Under the pieces are notes generated by a model, which made no database searches, was not told where the DNA came from, and worked only from the letters and a program-made list of their open reading frames with translations. Shown here in pieces: positions 56,975 through 64,000 of a DNA stretch of 64,000 nucleotides. Origin of the DNA: Streptococcus infantarius subsp. infantarius ATCC BAA-102 (GTDB taxonomy: Bacteria > Bacillota > Bacilli > Lactobacillales > Streptococcaceae); contig NZ_DS572684.1 of assembly GCF_000154985.1 (NCBI RefSeq), forward strand, positions 18,856 through 82,855. Reading direction: 5' to 3'. A program made the translations under genes and the position numbers. Each line of letters opens with the position of its first letter. Positions within the stretch are counted from its first letter, which is position 1.

Positions 56975-57919
56975 ATGGGTAAACTTAAAGAATTACTAGA
57001 ATCAACTGATTATCTTATCTTGGACGGGGCTCTTGGAACTGAGTTAGAAAATCGTGGTCATGATGTGTCAGGAAAATTGTGGTCAGCAAAATATTTGCTG
57101 GAAAATCCGCAAATTATTCAAGAACTTCATGAAGATTATCTTCGTTCGGGTGCTGATATTGTGACAACATCAAGTTATCAAGCAACGGTTCAAGGGTTAG
57201 AAGATTATGGTTTATCAGAGAAAGAGGCACTTGACACTATTGTCTTGACAGTTGAATTGGCTAAAAATGCTCGCCAAAATTTTTGGCAATCTTTGTCAGA
57301 CGATGAGAAGAAAAAGCGTGTCTATCCATTGATTGCTGGTGATGTTGGACCTTATGCAGCTTACTTGGCAGATGGTTCTGAGTATACTGGGGATTATCAG
57401 TTGTCAAAAGAAAGTTTCAAAGATTTTCATCGTTCACGTATTCAGACTTTGCTAGCGGCGGGAAGTGATTTTCTAGCCATTGAAACGATTCCTAATATGA
57501 CTGAAGCTACAGCCTTGGTTGAATTGTTGGCCGATGAATTTCCTGACACGGAAGCCTACATGTCCTTTACGGCACAAGATAGTCAGAGCATTTCTGATGG
57601 AACGCTAATGACTGAGGTCGCAAAACTCTGCGACAGCAGCAAACAAATCCTTGCTTTTGGGATTAATTGTAGCCGACCAGCGATTATTTCAGATTTGTTG
57701 AAAGCTAGTCGTACAATTTCTCAAAAACCTTTGGTAACTTATCCAAATTCTGGCGAAATCTATGACGGAGCAACACAGACTTGGAAATCATTGCCTGATA
57801 ATTCACACACTCTGTGTGAAAATAGTCAAGTTTGGCACAAACTCGGCGCTAAGATTGTTGGTGGCTGTTGCCGAACTCGTCCAGAAGACATTAAATTATT
57901 GGCTGATAAATTAAAATAA
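56975..57919 (+). CDS. mmuM: Homocysteine S-methyltransferase MmuM
   Basis: This 314-residue zinc enzyme uses S-methylmethionine to methylate homocysteine, giving two methionines. Zinc cysteines are in FGINCSRP and VGGCCRTRPEDI; the N-terminus has LILDGALGTELENRGHDVSG. ATG 56975 follows GAAGGGAAG; the longer in-frame start at 56858 lies inside mmuP. It is the third homocysteine methyltransferase domain of the window. Confidence 0.92.
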   Translation: MGKLKELLESTDYLILDGALGTELENRGHDVSGKLWSAKYLLENPQIIQELHEDYLRSGADIVTTSSYQATVQGLEDYGLSEKEALDTIVLTVELAKNARQNFWQSLSDDEKKKRVYPLIAGDVGPYAAYLADGSEYTGDYQLSKESFKDFHRSRIQTLLAAGSDFLAIETIPNMTEATALVELLADEFPDTEAYMSFTAQDSQSISDGTLMTEVAKLCDSSKQILAFGINCSRPAIISDLLKASRTISQKPLVTYPNSGEIYDGATQTWKSLPDNSHTLCENSQVWHKLGAKIVGGCCRTRPEDIKLLADKLK

Positions 57920-57949
57920 AAAACGTTTGGATTTTCCAAACGTTTTTTT
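57919..57949. terminator. Bidirectional terminator between mmuM and the DUF1275 gene
   Basis: AAAAACGTTTGGA and TCCAAACGTTTTT form a 13-bp stem around TTTT with A and T runs on both sides. Confidence 0.92.
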
Positions 57950-57952
57950 TGA

Positions 57953-58639
57953 TTATAGATTTGTTTCTTGAAGACGGTAGCGGATAACCACGCTTGTGTA
58001 ATGATAAACGATAGCAGCTAAGGTTAGCGATACTACCCAGATTGTTCTTACTTGAATGAAATGGTGGACAATCGCGACAAAAATAGCACCGATGATAAAG
58101 CTAACAACGACCAAAGAGTAGTTCACAGCTTGTCGTTTCATTTTTGCTGTTTTTTCTTCAACAGTTAAGTAGTTGTGCCATGCTGTAATCATTTTACGGT
58201 AATTTCCTGAAGTCATCAAAATAGAATAAGCGTGCGATTCAATCTGGCTACCAGAGAATGTCAAAGTTAGTAAACCTGTACCGAGCGCTAAAAGAATAAC
58301 CCAAAGTAAACGATTATAAGGTAATAGTGGCAGAACAATCGTTACAACTAATAAAGGCAAAATAGCATAGGCACGCCAAAAGGCTGTTTTGGCTTTGGCA
58401 CGTACACGCAATCCAAACATAAATCCGAGTGAAAAGAATAAGACTGAGTACAAGCGGATAAGTGTCTGATGAAGTGAACTATGACTGATATCAGCGATAA
58501 GAAAAAGAATATTTCCGGTTTGGGTGGCAACAAGTGTGTCAAATTGAATTTGGCAATAGACGTCTAGGGCACCACCTAAAAATCCGAGTAAAACAGCTTC
58601 AAAACGACTGTTCTGAGGCATGTATTCTAAATCATTCAC
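57953..58639 (-). CDS. DUF1275 (YoaK-like) membrane protein
   Basis: This 228-residue protein has about six membrane segments and the DUF1275 phrases GFLGGALDVYCQ and TQTGNILFL. The family is a predicted small-molecule transporter of unknown substrate. The RBS AAGAAGGA lies 10 nt upstream of the ATG on the minus strand. It is a single-gene unit. Confidence 0.8.
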   Translation of the reverse strand: MNDLEYMPQNSRFEAVLLGFLGGALDVYCQIQFDTLVATQTGNILFLIADISHSSLHQTLIRLYSVLFFSLGFMFGLRVRAKAKTAFWRAYAILPLLVVTIVLPLLPYNRLLWVILLALGTGLLTLTFSGSQIESHAYSILMTSGNYRKMITAWHNYLTVEEKTAKMKRQAVNYSLVVVSFIIGAIFVAIVHHFIQVRTIWVVSLTLAAIVYHYTSVVIRYRLQETNL

Positions 58640-58745
58640 ACCATGTCCTTCTTTCTAATAGAGTTAACAGTCATATTGTAACATTTTATAAGATAAGGTA
58701 CTAGGGGGTTTTTAGAAAAATCATACTTGTCCTATATTATGGTAG

Positions 58746-58782
58746 AAAAAGCCCAACCCATGATAAGTTGGGTTGAGCTTTT
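58746..58782 (-). terminator. Terminator of clpL (minus strand)
   Basis: On the minus strand AAAGCTCAACCCA pairs with TGGGTTGGGCTTT (one G-T pair) and is followed by T residues. Confidence 0.85.
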
Positions 58783-58824
58783 AAGAGATTAGGAGTGCTT
58801 AGAAATTGGAGTGCCTTGATAGGC

Positions 58825-60933
58825 TTATTTTTCGCTGATAACAAGTTCTCCGTCAACCATATCAGCTTTAAGGTGTTTAGCATCAAGGTTATCCAAGTGG
58901 AAGTCTGTGACTTTGTCACGGATTTGTTGTTCAACCACACGACGGAGTGGACGAGCACCCATAACTTCATCATAGCCTTCTTCTGTCATATAGGCTTTAG
59001 CAGCTTCGCTAACTGACAACTCAATGCCTTTCTTAGAAAGAGTCTTGTTAACTTCATTCAACATAAGATCGACAATCTTAGAAAGGTCCTCCTTATCTAA
59101 GTGTGAGAACTCAATAACTGCGTCGAAACGATTAAGGAATTCAGGACGGAAGTAAGGTTTCAAACGATCCATGAGTTCTGGTTTATCATCATCTTCTGTC
59201 CAGTTAGATTCGTAACCAAAGCCAGCGTTTGAAGTTGCGATAATGACTGTGTTCTTGAAGTTTACAGTATTACCTTGACCATCAGTCAAACGGCCATCAT
59301 CCAAAACTTGGAGGAGAAGGGTGATAACTTGAGGGTCTGCCTTTTCAATTTCATCAAGAAGGATGATTGAATAAGGGTTACGACGAACACGTTCAGTAAG
59401 TGTGTTATTGTTGTCATCGTAACCAACATAACCAGCTGTTGTACCGATCAATTTAGAAACGGCTGTGCGGTCGCTGTATTCTGACATGTCCAAACGGATG
59501 ATAGCATCTTTGGTACCGAACAAATCAAGGGCCAATTGTTTAGCCAACTCAGTTTTACCAACACCAGTAGGTCCTACAAAGAGGAAGCTACCGATTGGAC
59601 GGTTACCATCGTCAAATCCTGCACGATTACGACGGATGGAACGTGCCACTGCTTCAACGGCCTTATCTTGACCGATAACCTTAGCTTGCAAACGGTTACC
59701 CATATCTTTCAAACGTTCGATATCCGTTGCACCCATTTGAGATACTGGAATACCAGTCATACGTTCTACGGATTCAGCCACGTCGTTAACAGTTGCAGTG
59801 ACTTTTTTATCTTCTGTGTGATTGTCGATTTGTTTTTGCAATTCTTCGATACGCACTTTAGCATTAAGGGCTGCTTCGTAGTCTTCTTTAGCGGCAGCAG
59901 CTTCTTGTTTTTCTTTTTGTTCTGCAATTTCTTTTTCAAGTGATTTAACATCAGTTACTGGATGTTGTGCTGCCAAGTGAGCTGCTGTCACGTCCAAAAG
60001 GTCAATAGCCTTATCTGGCAAGCTACGTTGTGGAATGTATTGTACTGAAAAATCAACCGCTGCTTTCAAGACTTCATCTGGCAAGATAACATTGTGGTGT
60101 TTTTCATAAAGATCACGAATACCTTGAAGAATCTTGAAGGTATCTTCAGGAGAAGGAGCATTGACCTTAACTTCGTTGAAACGACGAGCAAGGGCAGCAT
60201 TCTTCAAGATAGTGTTACGGTATTCATCTTGAGTTGTTGCACCAATCACTGTTATTTCACCACGTGAAAGAGCAGGTTTCAAGATATCAGCCAGACCTTT
60301 AGAACCTTGACCATCGCCAGTGCTTCCGGCACCAAGAATTTGATGAATTTCATCGAAGAAGAGGATAATGTTTCCAGCTTCTTTGACTTCATTTACCAAG
60401 TTTTGAATGTTTTCTTCAAAGCTACCACGGTATTGTGTACCAGCTTCAAGGCCTGAAATATCAATTGAGATGATTTCTTTGTTCTTAATAGCAGCAGGCA
60501 CGTCACCGTTAACAATAGCTTGCGCTAATCCTTCAACGACAGCTGTTTTACCAACACCAGCATCCCCGACTAGAACTGGGTTGTTCTTTGTACGACGAGA
60601 CAAGATTTCAGCTGTTTCTTGAATTTCCTTGTTACGTCCGATAACGGGATCGAGTTCGTTGTTACGAGCACGTTCAGTTAAGTTTGTTCCAAGTTTAGCC
60701 AAGATACCATCTTCTTTAGGTGCAGAAGTAGGAGCACCTTCTTGATAATCAGCATTTCCTGGGAATTTACCAGTTTGACGGTATTGAGCAAATTCTTCAG
60801 GAGTTACTTCGCGACCATTGATTAGGTAACGTCTATTTTCTGAATTGTATCCTCCCATGTTTCCCATTAATTGGTTGAAGATATCATCCATATTTCCAAA
60901 AGGATCTCTTCCGTAAAATTGATTGTTTGCCAT
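58825..60933 (-). CDS. clpL: ATP-dependent chaperone ClpL
   Basis: This 702-residue Hsp100 protein has a short Asn/Gly-rich N-terminus, AAA1 (Walker [10 protein letters not shown], Walker [10 protein letters not shown]), a middle coiled coil (about 325-385, rich in Glu/Lys) and AAA2 (Walker [10 protein letters not shown], Walker [13 protein letters not shown]). It lacks the ClpP-binding loop, so it acts as a disaggregase without protease. It is a stress protein in streptococci. A CtsR-like box overlaps the promoter. Confidence 0.93.
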   Translation of the reverse strand: MANNQFYGRDPFGNMDDIFNQLMGNMGGYNSENRRYLINGREVTPEEFAQYRQTGKFPGNADYQEGAPTSAPKEDGILAKLGTNLTERARNNELDPVIGRNKEIQETAEILSRRTKNNPVLVGDAGVGKTAVVEGLAQAIVNGDVPAAIKNKEIISIDISGLEAGTQYRGSFEENIQNLVNEVKEAGNIILFFDEIHQILGAGSTGDGQGSKGLADILKPALSRGEITVIGATTQDEYRNTILKNAALARRFNEVKVNAPSPEDTFKILQGIRDLYEKHHNVILPDEVLKAAVDFSVQYIPQRSLPDKAIDLLDVTAAHLAAQHPVTDVKSLEKEIAEQKEKQEAAAAKEDYEAALNAKVRIEELQKQIDNHTEDKKVTATVNDVAESVERMTGIPVSQMGATDIERLKDMGNRLQAKVIGQDKAVEAVARSIRRNRAGFDDGNRPIGSFLFVGPTGVGKTELAKQLALDLFGTKDAIIRLDMSEYSDRTAVSKLIGTTAGYVGYDDNNNTLTERVRRNPYSIILLDEIEKADPQVITLLLQVLDDGRLTDGQGNTVNFKNTVIIATSNAGFGYESNWTEDDDKPELMDRLKPYFRPEFLNRFDAVIEFSHLDKEDLSKIVDLMLNEVNKTLSKKGIELSVSEAAKAYMTEEGYDEVMGARPLRRVVEQQIRDKVTDFHLDNLDAKHLKADMVDGELVISEK

Positions 60934-61092
60934 GTATAATTACCTCTTTTCATTCTTAAAATAATTCCAAATGATATTATGCTATGATTTGGAAGATTGA
61001 AGGTCGAATCTCTTTAGTCTTTACATATCGGAGTAGAGAGGTCGTATTTAAAGAGATTTATCAATTGTTCCTATCAATCACCTTCTGAGGAT

Positions 61093-61122
61093 ATAATACA
61101 CCTTTGGTCAGTAAAAGTCAAA
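61093..61122 (-). promoter_or_regulatory. clpL promoter with CtsR-like box
   Basis: On the minus strand TTGACT (61116-61121) and TATTAT (61093-61098) are 17 bp apart. The plus-strand sequence GGTCAGT-AAA-AGTCAAA (61106-61122) differs from the CtsR consensus RGTCAAANANRGTCAAA at two positions, so heat or stress should relieve CtsR repression. Confidence 0.65.
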
Positions 61123-61297
61123 TTATTATGCGCAGAAAATATAATTTTTTTATTTAGTAAGCGTTTGATATTTTTAAAACTAATACTATAATATGATTTT
61201 AGAGTTTTGTTAGAAAAATTCAAAAGTCAATTAGCGTGTTATTTAATAGTAGAAAAGAGTAAAAATAAAAAAATCAAGCAAAAAAAGTAAAAAAGTG

Positions 61298-61326
61298 TTG
61301 ACAGCTAGAAAAATATAAGTTACAAT
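61298..61326 (+). promoter_or_regulatory. rplJ-rplL promoter
   Basis: TTGACA (61298-61303) and TACAAT (61321-61326) are 17 bp apart, a strong promoter as expected for ribosomal protein genes. Confidence 0.8.
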
Positions 61327-61350
61327 GATTAAGGTTTTGAAATAAAACTG

Positions 61351-61442
61351 ACCTAAGACAGCAGGGGAGCGTGCTCATAATATTCCTGCCGAGGCACAAA
61401 ACGTAATTCTTAAAAAACGTATTTGTACTTTCGTGTCTAGGT
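61351..61442 (+). promoter_or_regulatory. Ribosomal protein L10 leader RNA
   Basis: ACCTAAGACA (61351-61360) pairs with TGTCTAGGT (61434-61442), closing a structure with inner stem GCAGG/CCTGC (61361-61365, 61385-61389) and GAGC/GCTC. This matches the three-way-junction L10 leader to which L10-(L12)4 binds to lower expression of its own operon. A further hairpin (TAGGTGCG/TGTGCCTA, about 61444-61467) may be the attenuator. Confidence 0.7.
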
Positions 61443-61495
61443 TTAGGTGCGATTTTTTTGTGCCTAGCCCAAAAATAAAAACGGAGGTAAAACTA

Positions 61496-61996
61496 ATGAG
61501 TGAAGCAATTATTGCTAAAAAAGCTGAACAGGTTAATCTTGTTGCTGAAAAAATGAAGGCAGCTGCATCTATCGTTGTTGTAGATTCACGTGGTCTTACA
61601 GTTGAACAAGATACAGTTCTTCGTCGTTCACTTCGTGAGAGCGGAGTTGAGTTTAAAGTTATCAAAAACTCAATCTTGTCTCGTGCAGCTGAACAAGCAG
61701 GTCTTGATGATCTTAAAGAACTTTTTGTTGGACCATCTGCAGTAGCATTCTCTAACGAAGATGTTATCGCACCAGCTAAAGTTATTAGCGAATTCGCTAA
61801 AACTGCGGAAGCTCTTGAAATCAAAGGTGGTGTTGTTGACGGTAAATTCACATCAGTTGAAGAAGTTAACGCTCTTGCATCTCTTCCAAACAAAGAAGGT
61901 ATGCTTTCTATGCTCCTTTCTGTACTTCAAGCGCCAGTTCGCAACGTTGCATACGCTGTCAAAGCTGTTGCAGAAAAAGAAGAAGACGTGGCTTAA
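61496..61996 (+). CDS. rplJ: 50S ribosomal protein L10
   Basis: This 166-residue protein anchors L7/L12 dimers to the large subunit. It begins [20 protein letters not shown] and has the conserved [24 protein letters not shown]. The long upstream frame (from 61433) is rejected because the ribosome site CGGAGGT is just before ATG 61496. Alanine-rich C-terminal helix binds L12. Regulated by the upstream leader. Confidence 0.97.
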   Translation: MSEAIIAKKAEQVNLVAEKMKAAASIVVVDSRGLTVEQDTVLRRSLRESGVEFKVIKNSILSRAAEQAGLDDLKELFVGPSAVAFSNEDVIAPAKVISEFAKTAEALEIKGGVVDGKFTSVEEVNALASLPNKEGMLSMLLSVLQAPVRNVAYAVKAVAEKEEDVA

Positions 61997-62066
61997 TCTC
62001 ACGTCAGATGGTAGCTGCTTAGTGCTACAAACTACATTTTAAAAACAATTATTGGAGGAAACCACA

Positions 62067-62435
62067 ATGGCATTGAACATTGAAAACATTATTGCTGAAA
62101 TTAAAGAAGCTACAATCCTTGAGCTTAACGATCTTGTAAAAGCTATCGAAGAAGAATTTGGTGTAACTGCGGCTGCTCCTGTAGCTGTAGCTGCTGCTGG
62201 TGCTGGCGATGCTGGTGCTGCTAAAGATTCATTCGACGTTGAATTGACTGCTGCTGGCGACAAAAAAGTTGGCGTTATCAAAGTTGTTCGCGAAATCACT
62301 GGCGAAGGTCTTAAAGAAGCTAAAGCTATCGTTGATGGTGCACCATCAGTTATCAAAGAAGGTGTTGCTGCAGCTGAAGCTGAAGAAATCAAAGCTAAAC
62401 TTGAAGAAGCTGGAGCTTCAGTTACTCTTAAATAA
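62067..62435 (+). CDS. rplL: 50S ribosomal protein L7/L12
   Basis: This 122-residue stalk protein has an N-terminal dimerisation helix region ([24 protein letters not shown]), a flexible Ala-rich hinge and the C-terminal factor-binding domain ([21 protein letters not shown]). ATG 62067 follows ATTGGAGG. It is the last gene of the operon, with a terminator after it. Confidence 0.97.
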   Translation: MALNIENIIAEIKEATILELNDLVKAIEEEFGVTAAAPVAVAAAGAGDAGAAKDSFDVELTAAGDKKVGVIKVVREITGEGLKEAKAIVDGAPSVIKEGVAAAEAEEIKAKLEEAGASVTLK

Positions 62436-62468
62436 TAGAGTAACTACTCAAGTAGCTTAATAAAACAG

Positions 62469-62500
62469 AACCACTAGTCAATTGACTGGTGGTTTTTTTG
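62469..62500 (+). terminator. Terminator of rplJ-rplL
   Basis: AACCACTAGTCAA and TTGACTGGTGGTT form a nearly perfect stem with one G-T pair, followed by seven T. Confidence 0.9.
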
Positions 62501-62560
62501 TTGACAATTGTGAAGTGGAAGACTAAAATTTGAGTAACAGTACTTGCTAGGAGAAGTCAG

Positions 62561-62887
62561 ATGAAGAGATTCTCGTTGTATGTTAGGTTGCTATATGGTG
62601 TTATATTTCTAGTAACTATCGCCTTTGTTCTACTCTCACCAGAAGAAGATGCACTTCATTTTAATAATGGTTTAATGGTTGGTAAAGAAAGTAGGATTAA
62701 TCTTTTTATTTATCCATTTCTTACTTTTATCCTTGGAGAGGCAGGGATTTTTTGGTCAAAATGGTATCGTAAAAAGACTAATCTGAGAAGTTACCCCATA
62801 CTTTTAGCAAGTGAAATCAAATTTATTCAAATCTTATCATTGATTGTATTGATTTTCATTTTAGTCATGTTACATCAAGTGTTTTAA
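62561..62887 (+). CDS. Small membrane protein, weak DUF1648 resemblance
   Basis: This 108-residue protein has three predicted membrane segments (about 7-25, 47-65 and 86-105). The stretch LSPEEDALHFNNG followed by KESRINLFIYPFL loosely recalls the DUF1648/SdpI membrane domain, in which an HFN motif follows a helix. RBS is AGGAGAAG. The function is unknown. A terminator follows, shared with the converging TetR gene. Confidence 0.65.
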   Translation: MKRFSLYVRLLYGVIFLVTIAFVLLSPEEDALHFNNGLMVGKESRINLFIYPFLTFILGEAGIFWSKWYRKKTNLRSYPILLASEIKFIQILSLIVLIFILVMLHQVF

Positions 62888-62893
62888 TTTTAC

Positions 62894-62937
62894 TAAAAAG
62901 ATAAGAGCTCTGGAATTCTCAGAGCTCTTATCTTTCT
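62894..62937. terminator. Bidirectional terminator before the TetR gene end
   Basis: AAAGATAAGAGCTCTG and CAGAGCTCTTATCTTT form a perfect 16-bp stem around a 7-nt loop. It overlaps the last codons of the minus-strand TetR gene. Confidence 0.9.
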
Positions 62938-63533
62938 GTAGTTATATCAGTTTCTTGATAAGTGTCAAGATTGAAAAATTCTGTTAGTTTTACAATCATT
63001 TTTTTGACTTCGCCAGCGATAACTTCAGGTCCTTCAGGATTTTCTTTGCTTAACCAATGACGCAAAACATTGTAGTATCCACCGATGATAAAATCCATGG
63101 CAAACTTAATTTTTGTCACATCACCGCTGTAAGCAAACCAAGGGAGGGTAATGCTGTCATAGACTTCTTTGGTACGTCGGTTGAATTGGTGAAAGAAAAG
63201 ATCAAAATGTTGGTGCTTGATTAAGATTGATAAAACGTTTCGCTTATGATACCAAAATTCTAATGAACCAGCCACCATTTCTTCGAAACTTTCAGATTGA
63301 GCGAAGTTTTGGCGTTCTCTTAGATACTCATCGATTACCTTTTCAAAATAGTAATTTAAGAGTTCTTGTTTATTAGCGAAGTGACGATAAAAGGTTCTTC
63401 TTGAGACTTGGGAGATTTCGAGAATATCTTTAATCTTGATGTCTTCGTAGTTTTTGTCTTTCATCAGGCAGATGAGGGAACAAAATAGCCTGTCTTTTGT
63501 ATCCTTTATTTGCTTAACTTTACCACATACCAT
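62928..63533 (-). CDS. TetR-family transcriptional regulator
   Basis: This 201-residue regulator has an N-terminal helix-turn-helix (IKIKDILEISQVSRRTFYRHFANKQELLNYYF) and a C-terminal ligand/dimer domain with TetR_C-like YYNVLRHWL. The target is unknown; the small membrane gene 250 bp upstream diverges from it, separated by a region with the plus-strand promoter. The RBS AAAGGA precedes the ATG on the minus strand. Confidence 0.82.
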   Translation of the reverse strand: MVCGKVKQIKDTKDRLFCSLICLMKDKNYEDIKIKDILEISQVSRRTFYRHFANKQELLNYYFEKVIDEYLRERQNFAQSESFEEMVAGSLEFWYHKRNVLSILIKHQHFDLFFHQFNRRTKEVYDSITLPWFAYSGDVTKIKFAMDFIIGGYYNVLRHWLSKENPEGPEVIAGEVKKMIVKLTEFFNLDTYQETDITTER

Positions 63534-63748
63534 AATTAAATCCTTTCTTTTTGAGCAAAATAGGGAATTGGATCTGAGTATTAGTTAAAGTTATTATAGC
63601 ACTCTCTTTGCGATGTCGGGGAAAAGAAGTTTATCCTAAAACGTTTTCCAAAAATATAAACGTAACAAATTTATGAGATATCCCTTTCAATTATAATGTA
63701 AATACTTATTAAAAAATCATTGGCGATATGGACAGCGTATTCAAATTG

Positions 63749-63757
63749 TGTTATGAT
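63749..63757 (+). promoter_or_regulatory. Extended -10 promoter of the 60-residue membrane protein
   Basis: TGT-TATGAT is 26 bp before the start codon. The 250-bp region between the divergent genes holds no other gene; a palindrome AAAACGTTTT at 63638-63647 is of unknown meaning. Confidence 0.5.
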
Positions 63758-63782
63758 ATGACGGTTAAAGGGAGAGTGAGTT

Positions 63783-63968
63783 ATGCAGCAAAAGAAGAAA
63801 ACATTTCCAATCATGTCATTGGTTTATTTGGTGATTTATCTAGTTGCCGTTTTTTACAATATTGAGCACCATCAAAAAGTTTTTGTTTATCTGTGGTCAG
63901 CCTTGTTTTTGGGAAATTTAGCTTATATCATTTATAGTTTGATCAAAATGTTTCGAAAAGCTAACTAA
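63783..63968 (+). CDS. Small two-helix membrane protein
   Basis: This 61-residue protein has two membrane segments (about 9-25 and 35-53) split by a polar NIEHHQKV turn. AAAGGGAGAGTGAG before the ATG is a good ribosome site. It is not assigned to a named family. It diverges from the TetR gene, so repression by that regulator is possible but not shown. Confidence 0.65.
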   Translation: MQQKKKTFPIMSLVYLVIYLVAVFYNIEHHQKVFVYLWSALFLGNLAYIIYSLIKMFRKAN

Positions 63969-64000
63969 TGATGATAATTGAGTATAAAAAAAGCCTTAAG

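Noticed and set aside
59536-59943. 135-residue open frame antisense to clpL
   Set aside because: It is a low-complexity shadow of the ClpL coiled-coil region and has no ribosome site.
63638-63647. Possible cre site at the AAAACGTTTT palindrome
   Set aside because: It does not fit the TGNAARCG...CA consensus at key positions; only the central CG agrees.

Overview
The window is chromosomal DNA of a low-GC Firmicute and is almost certainly Streptococcus. Evidence is the clpL/clpX and rplJ-rplL arrangement, a complete mevalonate pathway, a linked rcrRPQ-relPRS block, streptococcal-type MET-boxes, and strong extended -10 promoters. The mix of a fructose PTS operon, metE with a fused methyltransferase/MTHFR gene, and gdhA suggests the bovis/equinus group. 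That group assignment is inference, not a measured identity. I saw no prophage, insertion sequence, CRISPR array or rRNA.

Layout: 1-3.5 kb: end of a P-type cation ATPase, tRNA-Gln and tRNA-Glu, rimM-trmD, a GrpB-like gene and a ferredoxin/flavodoxin-NADP reductase. 3.5-7.2 kb: fruR-fruK-fruA under a perfect cre site. 7.3-11.6 kb: metE and a homocysteine methyltransferase/MTHFR fusion behind three MET-boxes. 11.6-13.6 kb: a DXS-like thiamine-diphosphate enzyme behind a MerR-type promoter, carrying an exact 99-bp tandem duplication inside its cofactor motif. 13.7-23.1 kb: a glucosaminidase, DUF1149, DegV, dapB, cca, an ABC-F protein and a heterodimeric ABC exporter. 23.1-24.2 kb: a preQ1-I-like riboswitch, queC and a queF remnant. 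24.2-27.3 kb: a DUF308 protein, gdhA with two GlnR boxes, a GNAT enzyme and a deformylase-like protein.

27.4-34.2 kb: rcrRPQ (MarR regulator plus ABC exporter) followed by relPRS (small alarmone synthetase plus two-component system). 34.2-44 kb: an aldo/keto reductase, a LysR regulator, a small membrane protein, a UroD-family methyltransferase-like protein and two complete polar-amino-acid-type ABC importers. Three transcription units here share the operator TTATG-N6-CATAA, which makes this the best candidate for an undescribed local regulon. One binding-protein gene in it is frameshifted at its 3' end.

44-51.6 kb: mvk-mvaD-mvaK2-fni and, on the other strand, mvaS-mvaA, with a PAQR/hemolysin III protein and a DUF1836 protein between. 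52-55.5 kb: thyA, folA, a 56-residue membrane protein, clpX and ysxC. 55.5-57.9 kb: mmuP-mmuM with MET-boxes. 58-64 kb: a DUF1275 protein, clpL with a CtsR-like box, rplJ-rplL with an L10 leader, a TetR regulator and two small membrane proteins.

How the genes work together: methionine supply is covered twice under one predicted regulator (metE plus MTHFR, and mmuPM for S-methylmethionine). Isoprenoid precursors come from mevalonate, so the DXS-like enzyme must do something else. The queuosine branch looks degraded. Stress and competence signalling (rcr/rel, ClpX, ClpL) is well represented.
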